From the NCBI RefSeq assembly GCF_044197065.1, contig NZ_JBIQOI010000014.1:18797-82796 (forward strand): a stretch of DNA of 64,000 nt. The letters run 5' to 3'. The translations under genes and the position numbers were made by a program. Below, one piece after another: positions 32,504 to 43,900 of this stretch (positions are counted from its first letter, which is position 1; each line of letters starts with the position of its first letter). Below the pieces are notes generated by a model. That model was not told the DNA's origin. It did no database searches and worked only from the letters and a program-made list of their open reading frames with translations. The DNA comes from Kluyvera ascorbata_C (GTDB lineage: Bacteria; Pseudomonadota; Gammaproteobacteria; Enterobacterales; Enterobacteriaceae).

Positions 32504-33382
32504 ATGAACAATCATTTCAAGTGTATCGGTATTGTAGGACATCCCCGTCACCCGACGGCCCTGACGACACATGAAATGCTCTATCGTTGGCTGTGCACCA
32601 AAGGCTACGAGGTGATTGTTGAGCGCCAGATAGCCAAAGAACTCAAGCTGGATAACGTCCAGACCGGCACGCTGGCGGAAATTGGCCAGAAGGCAGACCT
32701 GGCGGTAGTGGTCGGCGGCGACGGCAATATGCTCGGCGCGGCGCGTACCCTTGCCCGCTACGACATCAGCGTTATCGGCATTAACCGCGGCAACCTCGGT
32801 TTTCTCACCGACCTTGATCCGGACAACGCGCATCAGCAATTAGCCGATGTGCTGGATGGCAACTTTATTGCTGAAAAACGTTTCCTGCTGGAAGCGCAGG
32901 TCTGTCAACAAAACTGCCAGAAGCGCATCAGCACCGCCATCAACGAAGTGGTGCTGCATCCGGGTAAAGTCGCGCATATGATTGAGTTTGAAGTCTATAT
33001 CGACGAGACCTTTGCTTTCTCTCAGCGCTCAGACGGGCTGATTATTTCTACCCCAACCGGCTCGACGGCCTACTCGCTCTCGGCGGGAGGCCCCATTCTG
33101 ACGCCGTCGCTGGACGCCATCACCCTGGTGCCCATGTTCCCGCACACGCTGTCGGCACGCCCGCTGGTGATTAACAGCAACAGCACCATTCGCCTACGCT
33201 TCTCGCACCGCCGTAGCGACCTTGAAATCAGCTGCGACAGCCAGATAGCCCTGCCTATTCAGGAAGGGGAAGACGTACTCATTCGCCGCAGTGATTACCA
33301 TCTCAACCTGATCCACCCTAAAGATTACAGCTATTTCAACACATTAAGCACCAAGCTCGGCTGGTCAAAAAAATTGTTCTAA
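32504..33382 (+). CDS. nadK: NAD kinase
   Basis: 292 residues from MNNHFKCIGIVGHPRHP; the open frame continues 59 codons upstream into grpE but that part is not coding. GGDGN motif at residues 71-75 and NRGNLGF at 94-100, then the TPTGSTAYSLSAGG C-terminal motif. Phosphorylates NAD to NADP. Essential; divergent from grpE and followed by recN. Confidence 0.99.
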   Translation: MNNHFKCIGIVGHPRHPTALTTHEMLYRWLCTKGYEVIVERQIAKELKLDNVQTGTLAEIGQKADLAVVVGGDGNMLGAARTLARYDISVIGINRGNLGFLTDLDPDNAHQQLADVLDGNFIAEKRFLLEAQVCQQNCQKRISTAINEVVLHPGKVAHMIEFEVYIDETFAFSQRSDGLIISTPTGSTAYSLSAGGPILTPSLDAITLVPMFPHTLSARPLVINSNSTIRLRFSHRRSDLEISCDSQIALPIQEGEDVLIRRSDYHLNLIHPKDYSYFNTLSTKLGWSKKLF

Positions 33383-33401
33383 TTTTGTCGCCGCCTCTTT
33401 A

Positions 33402-33439
33402 CTGGATAAAAATCCAGTTTATACTGTATGAAAACACAG
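33402..33439 (+). promoter_or_regulatory. recN promoter with two LexA operators
   Basis: CTGT-ATGAAAAC-ACAG (33424-33439) has perfect half-sites of the CTGT-N8-ACAG SOS box. CTGG-ATAAAAAT-CCAG (33402-33417) is a weaker, symmetrical second box. They flank and overlap a TATACT -10 (33420-33425) with TTTACT as -35 (33398-33403). E. coli recN is likewise under multiple LexA sites. Confidence 0.9.
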
Positions 33440-33466
33440 TTATGGGTTTTCATACAGGAAGCGGCT

Positions 33467-35128
33467 ATGTTAGCACAACTGACCATCAGCAATTTTGCCA
33501 TCGTTCGTGAACTTGAAATCGACTTCAACAGCGGCATGACGGCCATCACCGGTGAAACCGGTGCCGGTAAATCAATTGCAATCGATGCCCTCGGCTTATG
33601 CCTGGGTGGCCGCGCCGAAGCCGATATGGTTCGTGCTGGCGCCAGCCGCGCCGACCTCTGCGCCCGCTTCGCGCTCAAAGACACCCCTGCGGCCCTGCGC
33701 TGGCTCGAAGAGAACCAGTTGGAAGACGGCCGCGAGTGCCTGCTGCGCCGCGTTATCAGCAGCGACGGCCGCTCTCGCGGCTTTATCAACGGCACCGCGG
33801 TGCCGCTGTCGCAGCTGCGTGAACTGGGCCAACTGCTTATCCAAATCCACGGCCAGCACGCGCACCAGCAGTTGGTGAAGCCTGAACACCAGAAAACCTT
33901 GCTTGATGCCTATGTCGGTGAGTCAGCGCTCGCACAACAAATGGCCGAACATTACCGTCTGTGGAACCAAAGCTGCCGCGATCTAGCGACTCATCAGCAG
34001 CAAAGCCAGGAACGCGCCGCTCGCGCGGAGCTGCTGCAATATCAGTTGAAAGAGCTTATCGAATTCCACCCGCAGCCGGGTGAATACGAACAAATCGACG
34101 AAGAGTACAAGCGCCTTGCCAACAGCGGGCAGCTTATCTCCACCAGCCAGCATGCGCTGACCATCCTTGCCGACGGTGAGGACGTGAACCTGCAAAGCCA
34201 GCTCTACACCGCCCGTCAACTGGCTGGTGAACTGGCAAGCATGGACGGCAAACTCGCTGGCGTGCTGGATATGCTGGAAGAAGCGGCCATTCAGCTAAGC
34301 GAAGCCAGCGACGAGCTGCGCCACTACTGCGACCGTCTGGATCTCGACCCTAACCGCCTGTACGAACTGGAACAGCGCCTGTCAAAACAGATCTCGCTGG
34401 CGCGTAAACATCAGATCTCGCCTGAAGCGCTGCCGGAGTACTATCAATCCCTGCTGGACGAACAGCAGTTGCTCGACGACCAGAGCGACTCACTAGAGAC
34501 GCTGAAACACGCGGTATCGCGCCATCATCAGATGGCAATGGAAACGGCACGCCAGCTGCATGCGCAGCGCCAGGCAAGCGCTCAGGAACTTTCACAGCTG
34601 ATTACCGACAGCATGCACATGCTCTCCATGCCGCACGGCCTGTTCGATATCGACGTTCGTTTTGAAGAGCAGCACCTGACCGCCGAAGGCGCAGACCGTA
34701 TTGAGTTCCGCGTCACCACCAACCCCGGTCAGCCGCTGCAGGCGATTGCCAAAGTAGCATCCGGCGGTGAGCTGTCGCGTATTGCGTTAGCCATTCAGGT
34801 GATTACCGCGCGTAAAATGGAAACCCCGGCGCTAATTTTCGATGAAGTCGACGTAGGTATCAGCGGCCCAACGGCGGCGGTGGTCGGTAAGCTGCTGCGC
34901 CAGTTGGGTGAATCCACTCAGGTGATGTGCGTAACACACCTGCCGCAGGTAGCTGGCTGTGGTCACCACCACTTCTACGTTAGCAAAGAGACCGACGGCG
35001 CAATGACCGAAACGCACATGCAGCCGCTGGATAAACGTGCCCGTCTGCAGGAACTGGCGCGCCTTCTCGGCGGTAGCGAAGTCACGCGGAACACGCTGGC
35101 AAACGCGAAAGAGTTGCTGGCTGCATAA
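33467..35128 (+). CDS. recN: DNA repair protein RecN
   Basis: 553 residues from MLAQLTISNFAIVREL; 13 upstream in-frame codons cover the operator and are not used. SMC-like ATPase: Walker A GETGAGKS (29-36), long coiled coil, then signature ASGGELSRIALA and Walker B IFDEVDVGISG. Works in double-strand-break repair, SOS induced. Confidence 0.98.
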   Translation: MLAQLTISNFAIVRELEIDFNSGMTAITGETGAGKSIAIDALGLCLGGRAEADMVRAGASRADLCARFALKDTPAALRWLEENQLEDGRECLLRRVISSDGRSRGFINGTAVPLSQLRELGQLLIQIHGQHAHQQLVKPEHQKTLLDAYVGESALAQQMAEHYRLWNQSCRDLATHQQQSQERAARAELLQYQLKELIEFHPQPGEYEQIDEEYKRLANSGQLISTSQHALTILADGEDVNLQSQLYTARQLAGELASMDGKLAGVLDMLEEAAIQLSEASDELRHYCDRLDLDPNRLYELEQRLSKQISLARKHQISPEALPEYYQSLLDEQQLLDDQSDSLETLKHAVSRHHQMAMETARQLHAQRQASAQELSQLITDSMHMLSMPHGLFDIDVRFEEQHLTAEGADRIEFRVTTNPGQPLQAIAKVASGGELSRIALAIQVITARKMETPALIFDEVDVGISGPTAAVVGKLLRQLGESTQVMCVTHLPQVAGCGHHHFYVSKETDGAMTETHMQPLDKRARLQELARLLGGSEVTRNTLANAKELLAA

Positions 35129-35276
35129 ACTTTTTTGATTTCTCAGAGTCTGAGTTCACAATAAAAACGCCGTAAGACCTGATATCAAAGGTTTCCAACT
35201 TACCTCAGGTCTATTATCATCGGCACATTACATATGAGCCGCGTACTGCTCGGGCCCGAAAAGGAATCAAATCACT

Positions 35277-35615
35277 ATGCGCTGTAAAACGCTGACTGCT
35301 GCCGCAGCGGTTCTTCTGATGATGACTGCAGGCTGTTCCACTCTGGAGCGAGTGGTTTACCGTCCTGATATTAGTCAGGGGAACTACCTGGTACCTAACG
35401 ACGTTGCCAAAATCCGTGTTGGCATGACGCAACAACAGGTTGCCTATACCTTAGGTACCCCGATGATGACCGACCCGTTCGGCACCAACACCTGGTTCTA
35501 CGTTTTCCGTCAGCAGCCGGGGCATGAGTCCGTCACTCAGCAGACGCTGACCCTGACCTTCAACAGCAGCGGCGTACTGACGAACATCGACAACAAACCA
35601 GCGCTGACCAAATAA
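35277..35615 (+). CDS. bamE: outer-membrane assembly lipoprotein BamE
   Basis: 112 residues. Signal peptide then lipobox MTAGC with Cys20. SmpA/OmlA fold with VGMTQQQVAYTLGTPM and the C-terminal NIDNKPALTK-type end. Stabilises the BamA-BamD interaction for outer-membrane protein insertion. The 148-base upstream gap contains its promoter region but no gene. Confidence 0.98.
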   Translation: MRCKTLTAAAAVLLMMTAGCSTLERVVYRPDISQGNYLVPNDVAKIRVGMTQQQVAYTLGTPMMTDPFGTNTWFYVFRQQPGHESVTQQTLTLTFNSSGVLTNIDNKPALTK

Positions 35616-35640
35616 ATCAGCGGCGGTGTGTAACAAATGC

Positions 35641-35669
35641 AAAAAAAGCGCTCAATGAGCGCTTTTTTT
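35641..35669. terminator. terminator after bamE
   Basis: AAAAAAAGCGCTC-aat-GAGCGCTTTTTTT (stem 35647-35653 / 35657-35663) is a classic bidirectional rho-independent terminator between convergent bamE and rnfH. Confidence 0.95.
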
Positions 35670-35690
35670 ATGTCTGCGATCTGCGCAGAT

Positions 35691-35802
35691 TGCCGGATGG
35701 CGGCGTTGCCAAATCCTGCCTACAACGTGTAGCCCGGCCGAACGCAGTGACGCCGGGGAACTCCCGGAGTCGGTGCTCTCGCACTTCGTCCGGCCTACAG
35801 GG
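35691..35802. repeat. REP/BIME-like intergenic repeat
   Basis: Two blocks, TGCCGGATGGCGGCGTTGCC-type and a longer segment with CCGGCCGAACGCAGTGACGCCGGGG and GTCCGGCCTACAGGGG, resemble the GC-rich imperfect palindromes (REP elements) scattered in enterobacterial intergenic regions. GTAGCCCGGCC (around 35731) and CGTCCGGCCTAC (around 35787) are nearly complementary. Probably an mRNA 3'-end/nucleoid element. Confidence 0.7.
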
Positions 35803-35805
35803 GGG

Positions 35806-36090
35806 TCAGCTCTTTTGCTGGGCGCGCTGACGGCGCAGTTCTTTCGGGTCGGCAATCAGCGGGCGATAAATCTCTACTCTGTCGCCATCGCGAACCACAT
35901 CATCAAGCTTTACTGGGCGACTATAGATACCGACTTTATTTTTTGTCAGGTCAATATCATCACGCAGCGTCAGCAGACCGCTGGCCTGAATCGCCTGCTC
36001 TACCGTCGAGCCTTCATCCAACGTCACCCGCTGCAGGTACTGCTTTTGCGGCAACGCATACGCCACTTCCACGGCGATTTTATCCGACAC
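35806..36090 (-). CDS. rnfH: RnfH family ubiquitin-like protein
   Basis: 94 residues (E. coli RnfH 96), UPF0125 family, beta-grasp fold (MSDKIAVEVAYALPQKQ, VEIYRPLIADPKELRRQRA). Function unclear; operon with ratA, whose end overlaps its start by 11 bp. Confidence 0.96.
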   Translation of the reverse strand: MSDKIAVEVAYALPQKQYLQRVTLDEGSTVEQAIQASGLLTLRDDIDLTKNKVGIYSRPVKLDDVVRDGDRVEIYRPLIADPKELRRQRAQQKS

Positions 36091-36517
36091 TGTACACCTC
36101 GCGAGCGCGCATCGTGAACGCCTGCACCATATTCAGCGCCAGCTCTTTAAAGATGCGACCAAACGCCAGCTCAATGAGCTTGTTGGTAAACTCAAAATCA
36201 AGCTGGAACTCAATCTTGCAGGCGTCCTGGCTCAGCGGCGTAAACTTCCAGCCACCAATCAGTTTTTTAAACGGCCCATCGACCAGATGCATCAGGATGC
36301 TCTGGTTGCTGGTTAACGTATTGCGCGTGGTAAAGGTCTTACTGATGCCTGCCTTAGAGACATCCACCGCCGCCGTCATTTGCGTCGGGCCAGACTCCAG
36401 AACACGGCTGCCTGTACAACCGGGGATAAAATCCGGATAGGCATTCACATCGTTTACCAGTTGATACATTTGCTCCGCGCTGTAGGGAACCAGCGCAGTA
36501 CGGCTAATCTGAGGCAT
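36080..36517 (-). CDS. ratA: RatA family START-domain protein
   Basis: 145 residues from MPQISRTALVPYSAEQ; an in-frame ATG four codons upstream (36529) is also used in some annotations. SRPBCC/START-like fold, with NVDVNAYPDFIPGCTGSRV-type block and QLDFEFTNKLIELAFGR. In E. coli, reported to bind 50S and inhibit 70S formation, also implicated in coenzyme Q. First gene of the rnfH operon. Confidence 0.96.
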   Translation of the reverse strand: MPQISRTALVPYSAEQMYQLVNDVNAYPDFIPGCTGSRVLESGPTQMTAAVDVSKAGISKTFTTRNTLTSNQSILMHLVDGPFKKLIGGWKFTPLSQDACKIEFQLDFEFTNKLIELAFGRIFKELALNMVQAFTMRAREVYSVG

Positions 36518-36668
36518 AGCAATTTCCATTCACGAACACGGCGTAAATAGTATCATTTATCTACTGCTAAAAAAAACGGAGGCGGGCTATATCGTGCTAA
36601 GATAAGCCATTGCGCCTCGCGGGAGCTTGAGGCAGTGTTATTGAGATAAGCGATAAGTTCAGGACATT

Positions 36669-37151
36669 ATGACAAAGAAAAAAGCACACAAACCTGGATC
36701 AGCCACGATTGCGCTGAATAAACGCGCCCGCCACGAATACTTTATCGAAGAAGAATTTGAAGCGGGCCTTGCCCTCCAGGGTTGGGAAGTGAAATCCCTG
36801 CGCGCAGGTAAAGCCAACATTGGCGACAGCTACGTTATCCTGAAAGACGGCGAAGCCTTCCTGTTTGGCGCGAACTTCACCCCGATGGCCGTAGCATCAA
36901 CGCACTACGTTTGCGATCCTACACGCACCCGTAAGCTGCTGCTCAACCAGCGTGAACTGGACTCCCTGTTCGGGCGAATCAACCGCGAAGGTTACACCGT
37001 CGTCGCGCTGTCGCTGTACTGGAAGAACGCCTGGTGTAAGGTAAAAATCGGCGTGGCGAAGGGTAAGAAACAGCACGATAAACGTTCCGATCTCAAGGAT
37101 CGTGAATGGCAGCTTGATAAAGCCCGCATTATGAAGCACGCGGGGCGGTAA
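36669..37151 (+). CDS. smpB: tmRNA-binding protein SmpB
   Basis: 160 residues; OB fold (IALNKRARHEYFIEEEFEAGL, VTSLRAGK-type loop) and basic C-terminal tail KARIMKHAGR that occupies the mRNA channel in trans-translation. Partner of the tmRNA at 54024-54386; in E. coli the two genes are adjacent, but here the bap locus separates them by 17 kb. Confidence 0.99.
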   Translation: MTKKKAHKPGSATIALNKRARHEYFIEEEFEAGLALQGWEVKSLRAGKANIGDSYVILKDGEAFLFGANFTPMAVASTHYVCDPTRTRKLLLNQRELDSLFGRINREGYTVVALSLYWKNAWCKVKIGVAKGKKQHDKRSDLKDREWQLDKARIMKHAGR

Positions 37152-37176
37152 CCCCGACGCCTCACGGCCTTCTGAT

Positions 37177-37210
37177 AAGATATATTCCCCTTTAACGGGG
37201 GGTATATCTT
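37177..37210 (+). terminator. hairpin after smpB
   Basis: AAGATATATTCCCC pairs with GGGGGGTATATCTT (14 bp including two G-T pairs, 6-base loop), 25 bases past the smpB stop. No T-run follows. Confidence 0.6.
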
Positions 37211-37950
37211 TGCTCCCAGAGGTAACAGTTCGAATAAACAATCAGTTATCTGACGTTCGGCGTTTATATTTCGTCTCATACGAAATAATGACATATAAAA
37301 ACTATTAACTTTATTTATTAATCAACTCATAAAAATAAAGAAGCAAGATAATAACGATAATCTAAAACTGCATAAACCCACTTAATTATATATGATATAT
37401 CATATTAATCAGACCACCTATCACCCCCCCTCACTCAAGAAAATATTAGCAAAATCAAAATTCAGACATTTCCTAATGATGGTTTTTGACAGTTTCTAAA
37501 CGTTATCCCTCCTTAACACTTTATCCCCCCTACCAAAAAAGGCGATCGAGTGATTTAGTATAAAACTAGTGTTAATCAAGGCATTAATCATTCGACAAAC
37601 CAACACAAAAACCTTTCAAAACTGATAGATAGCTAATAAAAAATATCATTTTAACCACCTTTAAATATCATGTAAGCCATGCTTAACTTGTGAGAACATC
37701 TATTTCTGAGCTATACCAAAATCAATACCAAATTAAATAAAGGCTATACATAGCAATATATTAACTTGTTATAAAATAACTTTATCCATTTGAAAATATT
37801 TTTTAAGAATCATCCCAGCGTCCATGCCAGCCGTGGGTTGGGGCTTTTTTACCTGAATGAAAGCAATAACAGCTAACCGCATAACTGACTGACAAGAATG
37901 ATTTTTCAATAGCTCACTATTGCCTGATTCATCCTGAATGGAGTGAAACT
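37211..37950 (+). promoter_or_regulatory. 740-bp AT-rich non-coding leader of bapA
   Basis: No reading frame is supportable. The stretch is strongly AT-rich with several A- and T-tracts and TATA-like steps (for instance TATATATGATATATCATA around 37,386-37,403, itself a dyad), the kind of sequence bound by H-NS. A degenerate GC-rich hairpin followed by TTTTTT (about 37,815-37,850) may terminate short leader transcripts. A clear ribosome site, GGAGTGAA, precedes bapA. It probably houses complex control of adhesin expression. Confidence 0.5.
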
Positions 37951-40900
37951 ATGCGTACCTCATCAATTATTTCCAGGCTCACAACGGTCTCCACCAATGT
38001 AGAAGGCGATGTCGTGACATTAAATGCGCCTTCAATTGTGAAGCTGAACCTGGAACGTAGTGAAATTGCCTCAATGGCACGTGTTAATCACGACCTGGTT
38101 ATCACTCTACATTCAGGGGAAGTCATCACCGTTAAGAATTTTTATGTGAGTACGGACGGACAAACGAGCCAGCTTGTGCTTGAAGACGAGCATGGCGCCC
38201 TCTGGTGGGTCGGAGATACGGAGCACGCCGCCAACTTCGTCGAGATTGCCAGTATTGACGAGATTTTAGTTGCCGGCAGCTCGCACTCTGCAGCCGGCGG
38301 CGCCATCTGGCCGTGGGTCTTAGGCGGTGTTGCGGCCGTTGGCGCCGGTGTTGCTATCGCAAGCGGCAGCGGCGGCGGCGGACACAGCGATTCATCCGAT
38401 AACGGCGGTACACAGGGAAAAGCACCCTCAACCCCCACCATTACCTCAGCAACGGGAACGGTAGGTACCTCAACCAGCACGCTGCCGAATAACGGTTGGA
38501 CTGCCAGCCGCAAACCGGGGCTCTCCGGTACCGGCGAGGCAGGTTCAACGATTCATATCAAAGTAGACGGCACCGAAATCGCTACCGTCATCGTCGGCAA
38601 GGATGGGAAATGGACGCTTACGCTGCCGTCCGATCTCCTGGATGGTAGTCATACCATCAACGTTTACGCCACCAACGGTTCCGGCAAAAGCGGCGATTCA
38701 GGCAACTTCACGCTTAACATAGATGGGGCAACGCCAGCAGCGCCGGGATTGGATGGTATCGCGGACAATAAAGCGCCGAATATGGGCGCAATTACCCTCG
38801 GGTCGCAAACAAATGATACCCAGCCGATTATCTCAGGGACGGGTAAGGCTGGTTTCACCATTACGTTGTATCAGGGAACGACCGTGATCGGCACCGCGGT
38901 TGTCGACAGCAGTGGACACTGGAGTATCGCCCCCAATAAAGCACTGTCAGATGGGCTGCATAACGATCTCACCGTGACACAGACCAGCAAAGCGGGCATT
39001 GAAGGCGGCACCCTTCTGATCCCCGCTTTCACCGTCGATACCCTGGCACCAGATCAAGCCATCATCGCGACTGAGTCAGTGGACGGCTCTCAAATCACCG
39101 GGCAAGCCGAAAAAGGCAGCACCGTTTCTATCTACGACGCTCAGGGTAAGCTGCTCGGTACATCCACCGCGGACATCAACAGCGGCACGTTTACGATAAC
39201 GCTGCACCCGGCGCAAACTCACGGTGAAACGCTAAGCGCAATCGTCACGGACCCCGCAGGTAATGCCAGCAAACCAACGACTTTCCCTGCAGCAGACACC
39301 AAATTCCCTAGTCAGCCGATTATTGTCTCTGTTGATGATGATACTGCCCCTAATATCGGGCCAGTGAGCAATGGTGGCTATACCAATGATAAAACGCCTA
39401 CGATACGCGGCACCGCAGAAGCGGGTAGCTTTGTCACAATTTATGTCAACGGCATAGCCATGCCACTGCAGGATCCCGCAGATCCTAACGGGAACTGGTA
39501 CTACGAATTCACAACACCACTTCCCGACGGAGACTATGTCTTCACGGCAACAGCGAACAACGGCATTGGCTCCAGCGGTGACTCACTAAGCTATACCGTG
39601 AATGTTGATACCGACCTCCCTGGGCTGAATAACCTGCTGCTCGATTCGAAAGGCCAGGTGCTTACCGGTACCACAGAAGCAGGCAGCACCGTTACGGTGA
39701 AAGATAGCAACGGAGCCACCATTGGTACAGGCACCGCAGATTCGAAAGGTGCGTTCACTATTACGCTGACCACGCCACAAAAAAATGGTGAAACGGTGAC
39801 AGTCTTAGCCGAGGATAAAGCCGGTAATATTGGCCCGTCGACATCCTTCCTTGCGCCTGACATCACACCGCCAGGCGCCCCTACTGGTGTAACCATCGCC
39901 AGCAGCGGCGCTGTCCTGACCGGCTTTGCCGAAATGGGCGCCACAATCACTATTAACGATGCCAAAGGTAATGTGATTGCGACAGGAACAGCAAACGGCC
40001 CTGGTGGTTCATTTGCGATTCCGTTGGTGCCACCGTTGCTGAACGGCGAAGCGGTGATCGTGACAGCCTCGGATCACGCTCCTGTCCCCAACGTCAGCGC
40101 TGCCGCTAGCGCTATTGCCCCAGATATTACGCCGCCGGCTATCCCGGATACCGTCACCGTGAACACCACCGGTACCGCGGTTAGCGGCCATACTGACGCG
40201 GGTGCCATCATTACCGTTAAAGATGCAGGCGGCGCAACCATTGGCACCGGCACCGCAGACACCAGCGGGCAGTTTACCGTGACCATTTCACCTGCGCAGG
40301 CTAACGGCCAAACCGTCTCGGTGACGGCCGCAGATACCGCGCACAATACCAGCGATCCTGCCACCGCCATTGCGCCGGATATCACAGCCCCGAATGTCCC
40401 TATTATCACTTCAGTCATTGACAACGTTCCGGAGGTCGTCGGCCCAATGCAAAATGGCCAGACCACGAACGATCCAAAACCAATTATCACTGGTACCGCC
40501 GAAATTGACGCAACCATTAAGATTTATGATAACGGCAAGCCGATAGCCGGGACCTTCACCACGGATGGCAAAGGTGGCTGGATCTTTGCACCGTCGCAGC
40601 CACTCGACCAGGGCGCACATCATTTAACCATCACCGCTACCGATGCCGCAGGCAACACCAGTGCCGCCAGCAGCTTTGACCTTACCGTTGACACGGTTTC
40701 ACCATTAATGCCAACCATCACGCTGGTGCTCGACGATGTTGGGAGCATTATTGGGCCTATTGCGGATAACGGCGTGACTAACGATACGCTCCCGACTATC
40801 CGCGGAACCGGTGAGCCGGGTGCCACCATTCAGCTTTGGGATGATACAACGCTGCTGAAAAGCGATATCGTCGTCTCAAGCTCAGGGACCTGGAGCTATA

Positions 40901-43900
40901 CGCTGACGGACGCGCTGGCTGATGCCTCGAAGCACATCTTTAAAGTCACCTCCAGCGATGTTAACGGCAACACCACGAGCTTCTCCAATACCTGGACCAT
41001 CAACGTTGATACACAGGCACCGCTCGCGCCAACCCTTAACGTCACCAACAACAGCATCGCATTATTGGATGGCGTAGCTACAAACGTAACGTCACCCACC
41101 ATCAGCGGTAAGGGGAATGCGGAAAACGATACTGTCACTGTCTATGACAACGGCAAGCTGTTGGGTACAGGCATCGTACAATCCGACGGAACCTGGACTA
41201 TCACGCTCAAGGCTCCGCTAGGCGAAGGCCAGCATAAACTGACGGCAATAGAGAGCGATCCGGCGGGGAACCCCAGCCCATCCACCGAGTTCACGCTCAA
41301 AATCGATACGACCGCGCCCGATGCTCCGCAGATTCTGTATGCCGATATCGAGGTAAATAGCACGACTACCACACAGTTGGTCAATGGGGGGCTTACCAAA
41401 GATCAGAGCCCACTGCTTCACGGCAGCGCAGAGCCTGGTTCGACCATCACTCTTTACCTCAACGGCCAGCCGTTCACAACCGGGACAACCATTACGGCAG
41501 ATGCCAAAACGGGGGCGTGGTCCTATGAGTGGCCATCATCACTGCCAGAAGGTTTGAACACGATCACCGCAACGTCAACAGATCCGGCTGGCAACACCAG
41601 CGGCATTTCCGGCGTCTTCTCGGTGAACATCGACATTACCAAGCCAATCGCCGTTGAGCCAACGATTACCGACAGCGTCTCGCCGATAGTCGGAGACATC
41701 ACTTCCGGCTATACCAACGATGCAACGCCAACATTTAAAGGGACCGGTGAAGTCGGAAGCACTATCGAAATCACGATGAAACGCGTCGACGAACTCGGTA
41801 ATACACTCGGCACAGAAAAGTGGACCACCACGGTAGGCGAAAACGGGTCGTGGACATACACCCCAGATGTTCACCAGGATGGTGCTTATAAGATAAGCGT
41901 GATAGAGACTGATGTTGCGGGTAACCCTAGCAACCCGACATCAGAAATTTCGCTCACCATTGATACACAAAAACCCCTCGCGCCAGCAATAACGCTAAGC
42001 GTGGACCCAGCTAGCATTATAAACGGCACATCAGAACCTAATGCCGTTATCAATATTTATAACGGTAGTAATACTGCGCCTATCGCAACGACCACAGCCA
42101 ATGCGCTGGGAATCTGGAGCATTACGCTGACAAATCCGTTGCCTAACGGACAGTATTCGTTGACGGCAACCGCTACCGATGCCGCAGGGAACGTCAGCGA
42201 CGCGTCCCCCCCATACTCTATTGACACCATTCCACTCACGATCCCTGTTATTACCGCTATCATGGATGATGCAGGCTCAATCAGTGGTCCGTTAGATCTG
42301 AAAGCCACACAGATAGTGACCGATGATACGCAGTTGGTGATCACTGGTACGGCAAAACCAGGCAGCACCGTCATCCTTCTGGATACCAACACGTTGATTT
42401 CCACCAGCGTGCTTGTCAACCCAAACGGCACATGGTCAATAACGACAGCGGCGTTGTCTGAAGGGCAACATACCTTCACTGCTACCGCCACAATGGGTGG
42501 ACTCCCGACCGCAGCCAGTAACGCAATAGTGGTCACGGTAGACACCACTCCGCCGACTTTTATTGGCACTCCGGCGATCAGTACTGACGGGGTGACCGTA
42601 TCCGGCTTTGTCAGCGATAGCTCATTAATTCTTAATGGAATAACGGTCACAATTAAAGATGCGGGTGGGAAAGTCATCGGTACTGGCACCACGGATGCGC
42701 TTGGTCACTACAGTATTCAGCTTACCGCAGCCCAGACCGGTGGCGAGCAACTCAGCGCCACGGCTCAGGATATCGCCGGAAACCCAAGCGGGTCCATATC
42801 ATTCACTGGCTCGAGCAGCGGTCTGCCGCATTTAGCGACGATCGATCAAATTTACGATGATGTCGCGAACAATATTGGCCCTGTACTTCCCGGCCGCAGC
42901 ACCAATGACACAATGCCACAGCTCAGCGGCACAACTGATATTGGCTCAAGCGTGGCCGTTTATATTGATAGCGTGAAAGTGGGTAATGCGACCGTCGATG
43001 CGACAGGTCATTGGACGTACGATATCACCACACCACTCACGGAGGCCTCCCACACCTTCGCGGTTCAGGCGACTAACGCCGTAGGCACCGGTGCCATATC
43101 AGCGCCAATCACCATTACCGTTGACCTGCATGCACCTGATGTCCCTGTTATTGTTAATGCGCTCAACGATATCCCTGGCAGCTTAGGCTCTATTCAGTCA
43201 GGCGGATTAACCAACGATGCGCGCCCAACGCTCGTCGGTACGGCAGAAAAAAATGCTCTCATTACGGTTTCCGTCGATGGAAAATTCCTCGGCACCACGA
43301 CCGCCGCCGCCGATGGTTCATGGCGCTTCACGCCAACCTCAGCGCTGGACAGCACAACACATATTTTCACTGCCACCGCCACTGATGATGCAGGCAACGT
43401 TCAGGGTTCTTCCCTGGAATACACCATAACGATTGATGCCATAGCACCTGATGCGCCAACCATTACATTGGTACAAAACGATAATGGTGCACCGTTGGTC
43501 ACAATAGCCAGCGGTGGGGCGACCAATGACACCCGGCCACTCATTAGCGGGACGGCCGAAAAAGGGAGCACGGTCAAAATTTATGATAACGGCAATCTGC
43601 TGGCGACCGTAACGGCAGGCCCTGACGGAAGCTGGTCTGTTCCTGGTACCGGTTTAATAAGCACACTGTCAAGTGGCCTGCATAGCCTGACCGCCACCGC
43701 GACCGATACCGCAGGCAATACCAGCTCGCTGGGACAACCTTACAACATCACTATCGATCTCCAGGCGCCGAACGCCCCAACGTTCACCTCGGTTATCGAC
43801 GATGTAGCTGGTGGGATCGTCGGCTCATTGATCAGCGGGCAGCTCACCAACGACAGCATGCCTACGCTCAATGGCCGTGCCGAAGCAGGTGCCACCATTA

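Noticed and set aside
37815..37850. rho-independent terminator inside the bapA leader
   Set aside because: There is a T-run and a GC-rich segment but the stem is poorly matched, so it is only mentioned in the leader entry.
42057..42692. open frames antisense to bapA
   Set aside because: Repetitive low-complexity Val/Pro/Ser products that mirror the repeats of the adhesin.
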